Below, in pieces: positions 18,100 to 26,303 of a stretch of 64,000 nucleotides of DNA. Source of the stretch: Sphingomonas sp. C3-2 (GTDB lineage Bacteria > Pseudomonadota > Alphaproteobacteria > Sphingomonadales > Sphingomonadaceae). The stretch covers positions 558,001-622,000 of the forward strand of contig NZ_CP130322.1 in assembly GCF_033025475.1 (NCBI RefSeq). Direction: 5' to 3'. The stretch's first letter is position 1, and every line of letters begins with the position of its first letter. The notes below the pieces were generated by a model. It was not told where the DNA came from, ran no database searches, and was given only the letters and a program-made list of their open reading frames with translations. The translations under genes and the position numbers were made by a program.

Positions 18100-18990
18100 T
18101 TGGCACCGCCACCCAAAACGCCCTTCCGGGGGCCGAAAGCCAATGGTCCGCGCGGAACCGCTGCACGCCCCGGCCGCCCTGCCCGTCCAGCCCCCAATGG
18201 GCCGCGTGGCGCGGGCGCCAAGCCCGCCGCGCCCAAAAAGCCCGCCAATCCACGCCCCGAAAGCGAGCGTGACGGCAGCCGTATCGCCAAGCTGCTGGCC
18301 CGCGCCGGTGTCGCATCGCGGCGTGAAATCGAACGCATGATCACCGAAGGCCGCATCGCGCTCGATGGCAAGACGATCGACACGCCTGCAACAATCCTGA
18401 AATCGCTCCACGGCATCACGGTCGATGGCACGCCGGTGCAGCAGCCCGCGCCCGCCAAGCTGTTCCGTTTCCACAAGCCGCGCGGCGTCTTGTCCACCGA
18501 GCGCGATCCCAAGGGCCGCCCCACCATTTACGACCGGCTGCCTGCGGGGCTGCCGCGCCTGATGCCGGTCGGACGGCTCGATCTCAACACCGAGGGGCTG
18601 TTGCTCCTCACCAATGACGGCGAACTGAAGCGCCAGCTCGAACTGCCCAGCACCGGCGTCGTGCGCACCTACCGCGCACGCGCATTCGGGCAGGTTTCGC
18701 AGGAACAGCTCGAAGACCTGATCGAAGGTGTCGAGATCGACGGCATTCGCTATGGCTCGATCGACGCCAATCTCGAACGCCGCACGGGCGCCAATACCTG
18801 GATCGAACTCAAGCTGACCGAAGGCAAGAACCGCGAAGTCCGCCGCGTGCTCGAATATCTGGGGCTTGAGGTCTCGCGCCTGATCCGCACCAGCTACGGC
18901 CCCTTCGAGCTTGAGGACATGCCGGTGGGCGCGGTCGATGAAATTCGTCGCCACGACGTGATCACTTTCCGCAACACGCTGAAATCATGA
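18100..18990 (+). CDS. 23S/16S rRNA pseudouridine synthase, RsuA/RluB family
   Basis: This 296-residue enzyme has a disordered Pro/Gly/Arg/Lys-rich N-terminus (1-55), an S4 RNA-binding domain (61-110) and an RsuA/RluB/RluE catalytic core with Asp161 in MPVGRLDLNTEG. The start is TTG at 18100, with GGAG eight bases upstream; no ATG is available before the S4 domain in this frame. The most likely role is pseudouridylation of 23S rRNA (RluB-like), but RsuA cannot be excluded. Its stop overlaps the rsmD start (ATGA). Confidence 0.88.
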   Translation: MAPPPKTPFRGPKANGPRGTAARPGRPARPAPNGPRGAGAKPAAPKKPANPRPESERDGSRIAKLLARAGVASRREIERMITEGRIALDGKTIDTPATILKSLHGITVDGTPVQQPAPAKLFRFHKPRGVLSTERDPKGRPTIYDRLPAGLPRLMPVGRLDLNTEGLLLLTNDGELKRQLELPSTGVVRTYRARAFGQVSQEQLEDLIEGVEIDGIRYGSIDANLERRTGANTWIELKLTEGKNREVRRVLEYLGLEVSRLIRTSYGPFELEDMPVGAVDEIRRHDVITFRNTLKS

Positions 18991-19523
18991 GAATCGTTTC
19001 CGGCGAATGGCGCGGGCGCCCGTTAAAGGCGCCCGAGGGCAAGGCAACCCGTCCGACGAGCGACCGCACGCGCGAAGCACTGTTTTCGATGCTCGTAAGC
19101 CGGTTGGGGGATTTTGAGGGGCTGCAGGTCGCCGATCTCTTCGCCGGAACGGGCGCGCTGGGCCTGGAAGCGCTGTCGCGCGGCGCGGCGCACTGCACCT
19201 TTGTCGAAACCGATCGGCAGGCGGTGACCGCGCTCAACGCCAATATCGACGCGCTGAAGGCGAGCCATCGCACCAGCGTGCGAACCACCTCCGCCGCCGC
19301 CTTTACCGGCGGGCCGTTCGATCTGGTGATGATGGACCCGCCCTATGGCAAGGGGCTGGGGCAACAGGCGCTGAACCGGTTGGTCGAAAGCGGCTCGCTG
19401 GCCGCCGGCGCGCTGGTCAGCCTTGAAACCGGCGTAGGCGAAGAAATTTCGGCCCCGGCGCTGACGCTCGAGGCCGAAAAAAAATACGGCAAGGCGCGGC
19501 TCCTGCTGTTCCGCGCGGGCTGA
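18987..19523 (+). CDS. rsmD: 16S rRNA (guanine(966)-N(2))-methyltransferase
   Basis: This 178-residue Rossmann methyltransferase has the SAM-binding DLFAGTGALG at 50-59 and the catalytic DPPYG at 117-121. MRIVSGEWRGRPLKAPEG at the start is the classic RsmD N-terminus. It modifies G966 of 16S rRNA in the small subunit. Translation is coupled to the pseudouridine synthase by an ATGA overlap, so two ribosome-modifying enzymes share one message. The next gene converges after 9 nt. Confidence 0.93.
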   Translation: MRIVSGEWRGRPLKAPEGKATRPTSDRTREALFSMLVSRLGDFEGLQVADLFAGTGALGLEALSRGAAHCTFVETDRQAVTALNANIDALKASHRTSVRTTSAAAFTGGPFDLVMMDPPYGKGLGQQALNRLVESGSLAAGALVSLETGVGEEISAPALTLEAEKKYGKARLLLFRAG

Positions 19524-19532
19524 GCCTGAGGC

Positions 19533-20813
19533 TCAGCCCCGTCCGCGCAGCGTGATGATCGCGATCAGGCTGACGAGCGCGGCCACGGCGAGATAGACGC
19601 CAACCCAACCAAGCCCGCCCTGATCGGCAAGCGCCTGCGCCGCCACCGGGGTCAGCGCCCCGCCGATGATGCCGCCGACATTGAAGGCGATCGACGATCC
19701 CGTATAGCGCACCCGCGCCGGGAATAGCCCCGGAAGCCAGGCGCCAAGCGGACCGTAGACAAAACCCATCACCAGAAGCGCGAACGACAGAAAGGCCCAG
19801 ATCGCAAGCAGCGATCCGCTGGCGAGCGCGGGCGCGAGCAGCATCCCGGTCAGGATCGCGCCCACACAGCCCCAGCCGAGCACCCGGCCCGCGCTGGTGA
19901 GATCGGCGAACCAGCCCGACAGCGCGATGCCGAGTGCCATGAACAGGATCGCGGCGAGCTGCACGCCCAGAAACGCCTCGCGGTCATAGCCAAGCGAGGT
20001 CGTGCCATAGCCAAGCGCAAAGGCCGTGGTGAGATAGAAGATTGCAAAGCAGACGACCGCACCGAAGGTGCCACCCAGCGTTTCGCGCCAATGATCACGG
20101 AAAAGCTCCGCCATCGGCACCGAAGGCGGGGGGCCTTCTTCCATCGCCTCGGCAAAGGCGGGGGTTTCAGTGAGCTTCAGCCGCACCCAAAGGCCAAGGC
20201 CGACAAGGATGATCGAGGCGAGGAACGGCAGGCGCCAGCCCCAGGCTTCAAACTGTTCGGGCGTCAACACCATGCCAAGGATCAGGAACAGGCCGTTCGC
20301 GGCGATGAAGCCCACCGGCGCACCGAGCTGCGGTACCATGCCGAAGCGCCCACGCCAGCCCGGCGGCGCGTTTTCGACCGCGAGCAGGGCCGCCCCGCCC
20401 CATTCGCCGCCAAGGCCAAAGCCCTGGCCGAAACGCAGAACGCACAAAAGCAGCGGCGCCCACCAGCCGATCGACTGATAGGTGGGAAGGAAGGCGACAA
20501 GCAGCGTCGATCCGCCCATCAGCATCAGCGAGGCGACGAGCGTCGACTTGCGTCCGATCCGGTCGCCGAAATGGCCGAACACGCTGGCGCCGAGCGGACG
20601 CGCGATAAAGGCAACGCTGAGGCTGGCATAGGCGGCGAGCAGTTGCACCGACTTGGATTCCGCCGGGAAGAAGAGCGGGCCGAACACCAGCGCCGCCGCC
20701 GTCGCATAGATGTAAAAGTCGTAGAATTCGACCGAGGTGCCGACCAGACTGGCCAGCAGCACCCTGCGGTTCGAAGGCGCCTCAGCCCCTGCATTGATTG
20801 CACCCGTCGCCAT
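19533..20813 (-). CDS. MFS transporter, metabolite:H+ symporter (MHS) family
   Basis: This 426-residue protein has twelve transmembrane segments. MHS-family marks are visible: VEFYDFYIYATAAALVFGPLFF in the first helix, ARPLGASVFGHFGDRIGRKSTL in loop 2-3, and GFGLGGEWGGAALLAVE. Relatives such as ProP, ShiA, KgtP and CitA import osmolytes or organic acids with protons; the substrate here is not predictable. It stands alone between convergent rsmD and the SMR gene. Confidence 0.88.
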   Translation of the reverse strand: MATGAINAGAEAPSNRRVLLASLVGTSVEFYDFYIYATAAALVFGPLFFPAESKSVQLLAAYASLSVAFIARPLGASVFGHFGDRIGRKSTLVASLMLMGGSTLLVAFLPTYQSIGWWAPLLLCVLRFGQGFGLGGEWGGAALLAVENAPPGWRGRFGMVPQLGAPVGFIAANGLFLILGMVLTPEQFEAWGWRLPFLASIILVGLGLWVRLKLTETPAFAEAMEEGPPPSVPMAELFRDHWRETLGGTFGAVVCFAIFYLTTAFALGYGTTSLGYDREAFLGVQLAAILFMALGIALSGWFADLTSAGRVLGWGCVGAILTGMLLAPALASGSLLAIWAFLSFALLVMGFVYGPLGAWLPGLFPARVRYTGSSIAFNVGGIIGGALTPVAAQALADQGGLGWVGVYLAVAALVSLIAIITLRGRG

Positions 20814-20911
20814 CGTTCCTCCCTTGCTGGCCTGCCCTTAGCTCCGGCCCCGCCATTTTCGAAAGGGAATTTCTGAATTTTTGCGGCGAGCGCAATCTTG
20901 ATCGCGCGTCA

Positions 20912-21232
20912 TCAGCTCTGGGCGAACAATTTTGTGCCCACCACGCCGCAGACGATCATCGCCATGAACAGCATCTGCACCGTGCCGACACGCTCGCCGA
21001 ACAGGATCGCCCCGCCGATGATGACGCCCACCGCGCCAAGCCCGGTCCAGATCGCATAAGCGGTGCCCGCCGATATGCCCTTCATCGCCAGCGACAACAG
21101 CCACATATTGACGAAGGAAAGCCCGATCGGAACGGCGGCGGCCGCAAATGTTTGCTGCACCTGCGCCCATTTCAGGCTGAGCGCCCAGATGATTTCGGTG
21201 ACAACGGCAACAGCCAGGATAACCCATGCCAT
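20912..21232 (-). CDS. small multidrug resistance (SMR) family transporter, Gdx/SugE type
   Basis: This 106-residue protein has four transmembrane helices. The essential glutamate lies in VVTEIIWALSLKWAQ, and GTAYAIWTGLGAVG in helix 3 is characteristic of the Gdx (SugE) guanidinium exporters rather than of EmrE. It works as an antiparallel dimer in the inner membrane. Only one copy is present, so it should be a dual-topology homodimer. The 114-nt upstream leader was checked for a guanidine riboswitch; a hairpin exists but the known consensus was not found. Confidence 0.85.
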   Translation of the reverse strand: MAWVILAVAVVTEIIWALSLKWAQVQQTFAAAAVPIGLSFVNMWLLSLAMKGISAGTAYAIWTGLGAVGVIIGGAILFGERVGTVQMLFMAMIVCGVVGTKLFAQS

Positions 21233-21256
21233 GGGGGAACGGCCCTTTCACGAAAA

Positions 21257-21290
21257 CGGGCTCGTTCGATCCGGTGCAGCCGGAAACCCG
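21257..21290 (-). other. nested hairpin in the leader of the SMR gene
   Basis: On the minus strand CGGG and CCCG enclose an inner CCGG-CTGCA-CCGG hairpin, ending about 25 nt before the SMR start. It could be a structured 5' leader. The sequence GGGTTTCCGG recalls part of the guanidine-I riboswitch, but the downstream conserved segment is absent, so no riboswitch is called. Confidence 0.25.
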
Positions 21291-21346
21291 AAAGAGGCGG
21301 CACCGCCAATCGCCTTAGACAGCGGTCATCGGCCGGTCAATTCGCC

Positions 21347-22231
21347 TTAGTCCGGCATCGCCGTCGCCTGCGCCGGGGCGATGGTGAGCGCCGCGCCGAG
21401 CGATGCTGCAATGATCGCGCCGATCGCCCCCCATTGCACCACGCTCAGCCGTTCGCCCAGAAACACCAGCCCCGAAAGCGCACCGATCGCCGGCTCCATG
21501 CTCATCAGCGTGCCGAATACGCGCGTGGGCAGACGGGTAAGCGCGATCATTTCCAGCGTATAGGGAAAGGCAGACGACAGGATGGCAACCGCCAGCCCCA
21601 TCGGCAGCACCGCCGGATCAAGCAGCGCCGTACCGGCATGGGCGACGCCGATGGGCACGATCAGCACCGCCGCCACCAGTGACCCCCATGCCACCGTGCG
21701 CGTGCCATGATCCGCCCCCGCCTTTTGCCCGAAGACGATGTAGAGCGCCCAGCAGGCGCCCGCCGCCAGCGCGAACAGCGCGCCCACCGGATCGACGCCG
21801 TGCGCGCTGTCCCCGATCGGCAGCAGCAAGGCGATGCCGCCAAGCGCGAGCAATACCCAGAGGAAATCGACCGGCCGCCGCGATCCAAGAATGGCCACCG
21901 CAAGCGGCCCGGTGAATTCCAGCGCAACCGCGATGCCCAGCGGCACCGTGCGGAGCGCCATGTAGAAAAGCAGGTTCATCCCGCCAAGCGATGCGCCGTA
22001 CAGGATGATCGGCCACCAGCCGCCCCGCGCAGGCATGTTGCGCCACGGCCGTGTCAGCACCAGCAGGATGGCCGCAGCAAAGAACAGGCGAAGCGCCGTC
22101 ATCCCGGCCGGGCCCACCAATGGAAACATGCCCTTGGCGAACGATGCGCCGCTCTGGATCGAAACCATCGCGACGATCAGCAGCGCAATCGGGAACGCCA
22201 CCTGTGCAAGCGCGCTTTTGCCCTGGTTCAT
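21347..22231 (-). CDS. EamA (DMT) family transporter, RhtA-like
   Basis: This 294-residue protein has ten hydrophobic helices as two EamA repeats. The stretch ALEFTGPLAVAILGSRRPVDF and the order of repeats resemble RhtA, an exporter of threonine and homoserine; the substrate remains an inference. It starts at 22231 with MNQGKSALAQVAF and is divergent from the uvrD-type helicase across 109 nt. The SMR gene follows downstream on the same strand after 114 nt, so two small-molecule exporters lie in tandem. Confidence 0.82.
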   Translation of the reverse strand: MNQGKSALAQVAFPIALLIVAMVSIQSGASFAKGMFPLVGPAGMTALRLFFAAAILLVLTRPWRNMPARGGWWPIILYGASLGGMNLLFYMALRTVPLGIAVALEFTGPLAVAILGSRRPVDFLWVLLALGGIALLLPIGDSAHGVDPVGALFALAAGACWALYIVFGQKAGADHGTRTVAWGSLVAAVLIVPIGVAHAGTALLDPAVLPMGLAVAILSSAFPYTLEMIALTRLPTRVFGTLMSMEPAIGALSGLVFLGERLSVVQWGAIGAIIAASLGAALTIAPAQATAMPD

Positions 22232-22340
22232 GATGCGGGCGAGTCGAGGCGGAACTGGATCATGCCCGGGGCATCCGGGAGGCGTGGATTGCAGTCAAGC
22301 GCCATTGCCCTGGCGGCATTCGTTCCCTAACTGTTCACGC

Positions 22341-24617
22341 ATGAGTCTTCCCGTCCCCTCGCCCGACCAAATGCCCTATCTTACCGGCCTCAACGATCCG
22401 CAGCGCGAAGCCGTGCTGACGAGCGAAGGGCCTGTGCTGGTGCTGGCGGGGGCCGGCACTGGCAAGACGGCGGCGCTCACCGCGCGGCTGGCGCACCTCA
22501 TCTACACGCGCAAGGCATGGCCATCGGAAATTCTGGCGGTCACCTTCACCAACAAGGCCGCGCGCGAGATGAAGGAACGCGTCGGCCGGCTTGTGGGCGA
22601 CGCGGTTGAAGGCATGCCGTGGCTCGGCACCTTTCACGCGATCGGCGCCAAGATGCTGCGGCGGCATGCCGAACTGGTCGGGCTGCAGACCAATTTCACC
22701 ATTCTCGACACCGACGATCAGTTGCGCGTGATGAAGCAGCTGATCGCCGCGGCCGACCTCGATGAAAAGCGCTGGCCCGCCCGGCAGCTGGCCGGGCTGA
22801 TCGATAGCTGGAAGAACAAGGGGCTGACGCCCGCCGATATCGATGCGGGCGACAGCGAGATGTTCGCCAATGGCCGCGGGCGCGAACTTTATGCGCTGTA
22901 TCAGGAACGGCTGCGCGCGCTCAACGCATGCGACTTCGGCGATCTGTTGCTCCATATGCTCACCATCCTGAAGCGCGACCGCCAAGTGCTCGAGCAGTAT
23001 CAGGAACGGTTCAAATATATCCTGGTCGACGAATATCAGGACACCAACGCCGTCCAATATCTCTGGCTCCGCCTGCTGGCGCAGCGGCGCAAGAACATCT
23101 GCTGCGTGGGTGACGACGATCAGTCGATCTATTCCTGGCGCGGCGCGCAGGTGGAAAACATCCTTAAGTTCGAAAAGGATTTCCCCGGCGCCGCGATCAT
23201 CCGGCTCGAACAGAATTACCGCTCCACCCCGCACATCCTTGGCGCGGCATCGGGCCTCATCGCCCATAATGGCGGCCGGCTGGGCAAGCAGCTGTGGACC
23301 GAAACCGACGCGGGCGAGAAGATTTCGGTTCTGGGTGTGTGGGATGGCCCCGAAGAGGCGCGCCGCGTGGGCGACGAGATCGAGGCGCATCAGCGCCGCG
23401 GCGGCTCGCTCGACGATATCGCCATCCTCGTCCGCGCCCAGCATCAGACGCGCGAATTCGAAGACCGGTTCATCTCGATCGGCATGCCCTACCGCATCGT
23501 CGGCGGCTTCCGCTTCTATGAGCGGCAGGAAATCCGCGATGCGCTTGCCTATTTGCGGCTGGTCAACCAGCCGGCGGACGATCTGGCGTTCGAACGGATC
23601 GTCAACGTCCCCAAGCGCGGGCTGGGCGACAAGGCACTGGCCAAAATCCATATGCTGGCGCGAATGGAGGAAATTCCGCTCGCGCTGGCGGCAACGCGCA
23701 TCCTCGACACCGACGAGCTCACCCCGCAGGCGCGGCGCGCTCTCGGCGGTTTCATTGGGGATGTCATGCGCTGGCGCGACATGGCGAACGACCTGCCCCA
23801 TGCCGAACTGGCCCGCCAGATCCTCGATGAATCGGGCTATACCGCGATGTGGCAGGCCGAAAAATCGAGCGACGCGGCCGGGCGGCTTGAAAACCTCACC
23901 GAACTTGTCCGCGCGATGGAAGAATATGAAACGTTGGGCGCGTTCCTCGAACATGTCAGCCTGGTGATGGACAATGACGCCGCCGCCGAGGACACCAAGG
24001 TGACGGTGATGACGATCCACGCCGCCAAGGGGCTTGAGTTCGACACCACCTTCCTTGTCGGGTGGGAAGAGGGCATTTTCCCGTCGCAGCGCTCGCTCGA
24101 TGAAGGCGGCAATGCCAGCCTCGAGGAAGAACGCCGCCTCGCCTATGTCGCAATCACCCGCGCACGGCGCAAATGCGTGATCATCCACGCCGCCAACCGG
24201 CGCATCTATGGCCAATGGACCAGTTCGATCCCCTCGCGCTTTGTTGCCGAACTGCCGCCCGAACATGTCGAGGCGGAAAGCTCGCTTTCGGGCGGCGAAA
24301 GCCTGTGGCGCGCCAATTGGTCCGAACACAGCGATCCCTTTTCCAACCTGGCACGCGGCGGCGGTCGCGGGCCCGGCTGGCAGCGCGCTGCTGCAGGCGG
24401 CCAGTTCTCGACGCATCCGCAGCGCGCGGCCGAAGCACGCGCCAGCGCGGTGAGCTTTGGCAACAAGGGGCGCAGCGACATGACGCTGGGCCTGCGCGTG
24501 TTCCACCAGAAATTCGGTTACGGCATCATCGCAGAAATCGAAGGCAACAAGCTGGAAATCGATTTCGATACCTCGGGCCGCAAGCGCGTGATGGACAGTT
24601 TCGTCACGATTGCGTGA
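22341..24617 (+). CDS. uvrD: ATP-dependent DNA helicase, UvrD/PcrA type (SF1A)
   Basis: This 758-residue 3'-5' helicase shows all SF1A motifs: Walker A AGAGTGKT at 36-43, motif II DEYQDTN, GDDDQSIYSWRGA, QNYRS, TIHAAKGLEF and the VAITRARRK arginine-finger motif. The C-terminus ends with a Tudor-like domain (GLRVFHQKFGYGIIAEIEG) as in PcrA, which binds RNA polymerase. Expected roles are nucleotide-excision repair, mismatch repair and transcription-replication conflict. The ATG at 22341 was taken; an in-frame ATG ten codons later (MPYLTGLND) is equally possible. The frame stays open upstream but overlaps the divergent EamA gene. Confidence 0.93.
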   Translation: MSLPVPSPDQMPYLTGLNDPQREAVLTSEGPVLVLAGAGTGKTAALTARLAHLIYTRKAWPSEILAVTFTNKAAREMKERVGRLVGDAVEGMPWLGTFHAIGAKMLRRHAELVGLQTNFTILDTDDQLRVMKQLIAAADLDEKRWPARQLAGLIDSWKNKGLTPADIDAGDSEMFANGRGRELYALYQERLRALNACDFGDLLLHMLTILKRDRQVLEQYQERFKYILVDEYQDTNAVQYLWLRLLAQRRKNICCVGDDDQSIYSWRGAQVENILKFEKDFPGAAIIRLEQNYRSTPHILGAASGLIAHNGGRLGKQLWTETDAGEKISVLGVWDGPEEARRVGDEIEAHQRRGGSLDDIAILVRAQHQTREFEDRFISIGMPYRIVGGFRFYERQEIRDALAYLRLVNQPADDLAFERIVNVPKRGLGDKALAKIHMLARMEEIPLALAATRILDTDELTPQARRALGGFIGDVMRWRDMANDLPHAELARQILDESGYTAMWQAEKSSDAAGRLENLTELVRAMEEYETLGAFLEHVSLVMDNDAAAEDTKVTVMTIHAAKGLEFDTTFLVGWEEGIFPSQRSLDEGGNASLEEERRLAYVAITRARRKCVIIHAANRRIYGQWTSSIPSRFVAELPPEHVEAESSLSGGESLWRANWSEHSDPFSNLARGGGRGPGWQRAAAGGQFSTHPQRAAEARASAVSFGNKGRSDMTLGLRVFHQKFGYGIIAEIEGNKLEIDFDTSGRKRVMDSFVTIA

Positions 24618-24670
24618 CGAAACCCGGCATCGCCTGTTTCGCGGAGGATGCTTCGCGGTATAGCTAGGCG

Positions 24671-25846
24671 ATGTCCTTGAGCCTTTCCGAAGCCGAATCC
24701 CTTGTCCGCGACGGGATCGCCGATCTGCGCGGCGGCCGCCTGACCGACGCGAAGGCGCGTTTCGAGCGTGTGATCGCCGCCGATACGAGCCTGCCCAAAC
24801 CCTGGTTGCTGCTCGCACAGGCCTGCCATCATCTGGGCGACGCCAGCGGCGAGGAAGACGCGCTTGACAAGTTGCTCTTGACCGACATGCGCAACCTTGC
24901 CGGGTTGCTGATGAAAGCCGATCTGCGTGCCCGCGCCGGGGACGACCGGGCGGCATCCAGCTTTTACCGCACCGCGCTCAACGTCGCCGGGATCACGGAC
25001 AATGTGCCGCAAATGCTGGTGCCCATGCTCCAGCGCGCCGAGGCCTATCTGAACAGCGCCAGCGCACGGTTCGAGGCCCATCTGGTCAATCGGCTCGGCA
25101 GCGCGGCCGTGCAGCAGTCTGGACTTGGCGGGCGCGTACGCCAGTCGGTCGATCTGCTGCTCGGCAAATCCACGCTTTATCTGCAGCAGCCGTCCTCCTT
25201 CTACTTTCCTGGCCTGCCCCAACGCCAATTTTACGAGCGCGACGAATTTCCCTGGCTCGCCGAGATCGAGGCGGCGGTTCCCGCGATGCAGGAGGAACTG
25301 CGCGCGGTACTGGCCGAAGGGCATGAGTTCACACCCTATGTCGAGGGCTCACCCGATCGCCCGCGCCCGAACAACCACCTGCTTGGCGATCCAAGCTGGG
25401 GGGCGTTCTATTTCTGGAGGAATGGCGCGCGCGTGGCCGAAAACGCCGCGCGCTGCCCACGCACTATGGCTGCGCTCGACCATGCCCCCCAGCCCATCAT
25501 CACCGCGCGTTCACCCATGGCGCTCTATTCGGTGCTCAAGCCCGGCACCCATATCGCGCCGCATCATGGCATGCTCAACACGCGGCTGATCTGCCATATC
25601 CCGCTCATGGTTCCCGGCGACTGTGCGCTGCGCGTCGGCAACGAGACGCGGGCGTGGGAGGAAGGCAAGGCGCTGATCTTCGATGATTCGATCGAGCATG
25701 AGGCATGGAACCGCAGCGACAGCACCCGCGTGATCCTGTTGTTCGAGGTCTGGCGCCCGGAAATCTCGGCAGACGAGCGCGCCGAACTCGCCGCCATCTT
25801 CTCCGCGATCGACGAATATCAGGGCGTGCCCGAAGAGGCGATCTGA
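24671..25846 (+). CDS. TPR-containing aspartyl/asparaginyl beta-hydroxylase family protein
   Basis: This 391-residue protein joins N-terminal TPR-like helices (about 5-130) to a C-terminal AspH-type 2-oxoglutarate oxygenase domain (about 190-370). Iron ligands are H298 and H343; G300 stands where most such enzymes have a carboxylate, and R305 should bind 2-oxoglutarate. NETRAWEEGKALIFDDS is almost identical to vertebrate AspH. The target is unknown; bacterial relatives may hydroxylate proteins or lipid A acyl chains (LpxO). There is no signal peptide, so the reaction is cytoplasmic. TATAGC lies 10 nt before the ATG and may be a promoter for a leaderless or short-leader transcript. Confidence 0.88.
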   Translation: MSLSLSEAESLVRDGIADLRGGRLTDAKARFERVIAADTSLPKPWLLLAQACHHLGDASGEEDALDKLLLTDMRNLAGLLMKADLRARAGDDRAASSFYRTALNVAGITDNVPQMLVPMLQRAEAYLNSASARFEAHLVNRLGSAAVQQSGLGGRVRQSVDLLLGKSTLYLQQPSSFYFPGLPQRQFYERDEFPWLAEIEAAVPAMQEELRAVLAEGHEFTPYVEGSPDRPRPNNHLLGDPSWGAFYFWRNGARVAENAARCPRTMAALDHAPQPIITARSPMALYSVLKPGTHIAPHHGMLNTRLICHIPLMVPGDCALRVGNETRAWEEGKALIFDDSIEHEAWNRSDSTRVILLFEVWRPEISADERAELAAIFSAIDEYQGVPEEAI

Positions 25847-25933
25847 TCACCCGGCCCGCGATATGCGGCGGCTGGCCGAGCGAATATCCATTTGCTTCTG
25901 GATATTTGCCCATGCCCCCTGCATAGCGCGCCG

Positions 25934-26248
25934 ATGCAGCAGTTCGTCGCTCTCTATGCCCAGTTCAAGACCAGCACCGCTCAGTGGATCGGCATCACGA
26001 ACGCCGAATGCCATATCCATGCGGGGCTGCTCATCTATCTGGCGTCCTCGGTCATCCTCCGAAAGCCGCTGCGCTCGCCCGTCCCGCTCCTCATCGTGAT
26101 CGCGGCCGAGGCAGCCAACGAATATTTCGATCGCCTGTCGACCGGCTCGTGGCGCTGGGACGACACGGTCCACGACATATTGTTCACACTGCTCTGGCCG
26201 GCGATCCTCTTCACGCTCGCCCGGCTGCGCAAGCTGAAGTCGGGCTGA
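25934..26248 (+). CDS. small VanZ-like membrane protein
   Basis: This 104-residue protein has an amphipathic N-terminus and about three hydrophobic segments (23-40, 45-62, 80-98). It resembles small VanZ-like or uncharacterised proteins with the pattern WRWDDTVHDILFTLLWPAILF. The start at 25934 (MQQFVALYAQ) fits better than an ATG 14 codons upstream. No function can be assigned. Downstream, base composition changes sharply to the AT-richer unknown gene. Confidence 0.65.
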   Translation: MQQFVALYAQFKTSTAQWIGITNAECHIHAGLLIYLASSVILRKPLRSPVPLLIVIAAEAANEYFDRLSTGSWRWDDTVHDILFTLLWPAILFTLARLRKLKSG

Positions 26249-26303
26249 TCCCCCGTCTGGCCGATCAAGCGGCTGCCCCCTTTTGCCGCTACAACGCGGA
26301 ACG

